Assembly (NCBI GenBank): GCA_036850595.1
Contig: CM072156.1
Location: 16,316,326 to 16,380,325 of the forward strand
Direction of reading: 5' to 3'
DNA from: Rhyacichthys aspro
Lineage: Eukaryota; Chordata; Actinopteri; Gobiiformes; Rhyacichthyidae
Length of the DNA: 64,000 nt
The notes below the pieces were generated by a model that did not search any database, was not told where the DNA came from, and worked only from the letters and a program-made list of their open reading frames with translations. Shown in pieces: positions 63,250-64,000 of this stretch. The position numbers and the translations under genes are program-made. Within the stretch, counting starts at the first letter, position 1; each line of letters starts with the position of its first letter.

Positions 63250-64000
63250 GATGGTCTTGCTGGGTTTACTTCAAAGACCAAAGTCTAATTAAACCGATTT
63301 GTTGTGTCACACTTGTTGTAATTGCTTCATGAATTTGATTATTTTTTTAAACGCTTTCTCTCGTCCTTAATCTTCAGCCGCTGACATTCCTTCAGTACCT
63401 GAAAAAGGGTAAAACATTGCCTTAAACAACCTTTTTGAGTCATGGGAAATTGCAACTGACTTAAATTCAAGCCTAATTTGTGCAGAAAAACTAATTTCCT
63501 TATTAGACTGTTTCTCTTTTAAAGCAATACATGAAACAGAAATAGATTATCTTGCTGCAGGACAAGTTTTTAAATTCCCATCGCTGCTGAATGTCATTCT
63601 CTGAGCCTCTAAAGCGGAGTTGCATTCGTTTGTCCAATTTCACCTTTATACGCAGCAGCACAACATTTCACTTGTACACAAATGGAGGTTTTTACCGAAT
63701 AATTACGCTGTTGTGCAGATATCATGAGTGCTGTTTGTCTGCACCTCACTATACAGGCTATAGGAAGAAATGATACGCTGATGGCACATCATCAAGAAAA
63801 GAGAGCAGATCTCGACTTTGTGGCATCGCTGTAATGGTATGCTGATTTAAATTTCCATCACAATAACTGTAATAATGACTGCTCCTTCAGAGGAAATCAT
63901 TCCCTCCAAGTGTTTGCTCTCCTTTTGACAGCGGGCATTTATTCTGTTTTGTCCATCTCCCAGATCCTCAAGCACATGCACTTCTTATAAGGCCCAACAA
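63250..64000. other. Upstream of the NPY receptor
   Basis: On the minus strand this is the 5' UTR/promoter side of the receptor. A pyrimidine-rich CCCTTTTTCAG before GTACTGAAGG (near 63402) is the only splice-like signal noted. No other gene seen up to the window edge. Confidence 0.35.

Overview
The window is vertebrate nuclear DNA from a ray-finned (teleost) fish. The evidence is intron-split genes with GT-AG junctions, many introns of only 65-120 bases, and vertebrate-specific gene families (FGFR1, LGI3, GnRH, neuropeptide Y receptor). The GnRH decapeptide read at the gnrh1 locus is the medaka/pejerrey form (Phe at position 5), which points to an atherinomorph-type fish such as a medaka, silverside, killifish or livebearer. 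That taxonomic step is inference.

Layout on the + coordinate axis: 3' end of ccdc92 (+, enters from the left edge, 1-692); chmp7 (-, 2758-5231); a gene-poor GC-rich patch containing a relic of the 5' end of 18S rRNA (about 6955-7002); a decayed gene fossil in which a fragment of exoc8 (8332-9256) is abutted by a fragment of trim67 exon 1 (9241-9712), both on -; lgi3 (-, 10689-14527); about 8 kb of intergenic DNA; fgfr1 (-, coding 23475-38786, 5' UTR exon near 42387-43000, with both alternative IIIb and IIIc exons); about 6.7 kb intergenic DNA with a long TA microsatellite; ankrd39 (-, 49745-50589) head-to-head with kctd9 (+, 51277-53866); gnrh1 (+, 55533-55983) immediately downstream of kctd9; about 6 kb with a hAT-type miniature transposon; and a single-exon neuropeptide Y receptor of the Y1 subfamily, probably Y8 (-, 62149-63249).

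For the spliced genes I assembled exons by hand from splice sites. The summed coding lengths are all divisible by three: chmp7 450 aa, lgi3 551 aa, fgfr1-IIIc 833 aa, ankrd39 184 aa, kctd9 389 aa and gnrh1 89 aa. These match the family lengths I know. CHMP7, LGI3, FGFR1, KCTD9 and GNRH1 are all on human chromosome 8p, so most of the window is one conserved block; ccdc92 (human 12q) and ankrd39 (human 2q) are additions relative to human. The genes do not form one pathway. They are ordinary chromosomal neighbours: growth-factor signalling (fgfr1), secreted synaptic or neuronal LGI3, reproductive and appetite peptide signalling (gnrh1, NPY receptor), ESCRT-III (chmp7), ubiquitin-ligase adaptor (kctd9).

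No novel multi-gene system was found. The observations most worth a second look are the trim67/exoc8 fossil junction, the 18S rRNA relic, loss of the usual alternative VT donor in fgfr1, and the very short kctd9 to gnrh1 spacing. No database search, alignment or expression data were available; family assignments rest on recognising the proteins.
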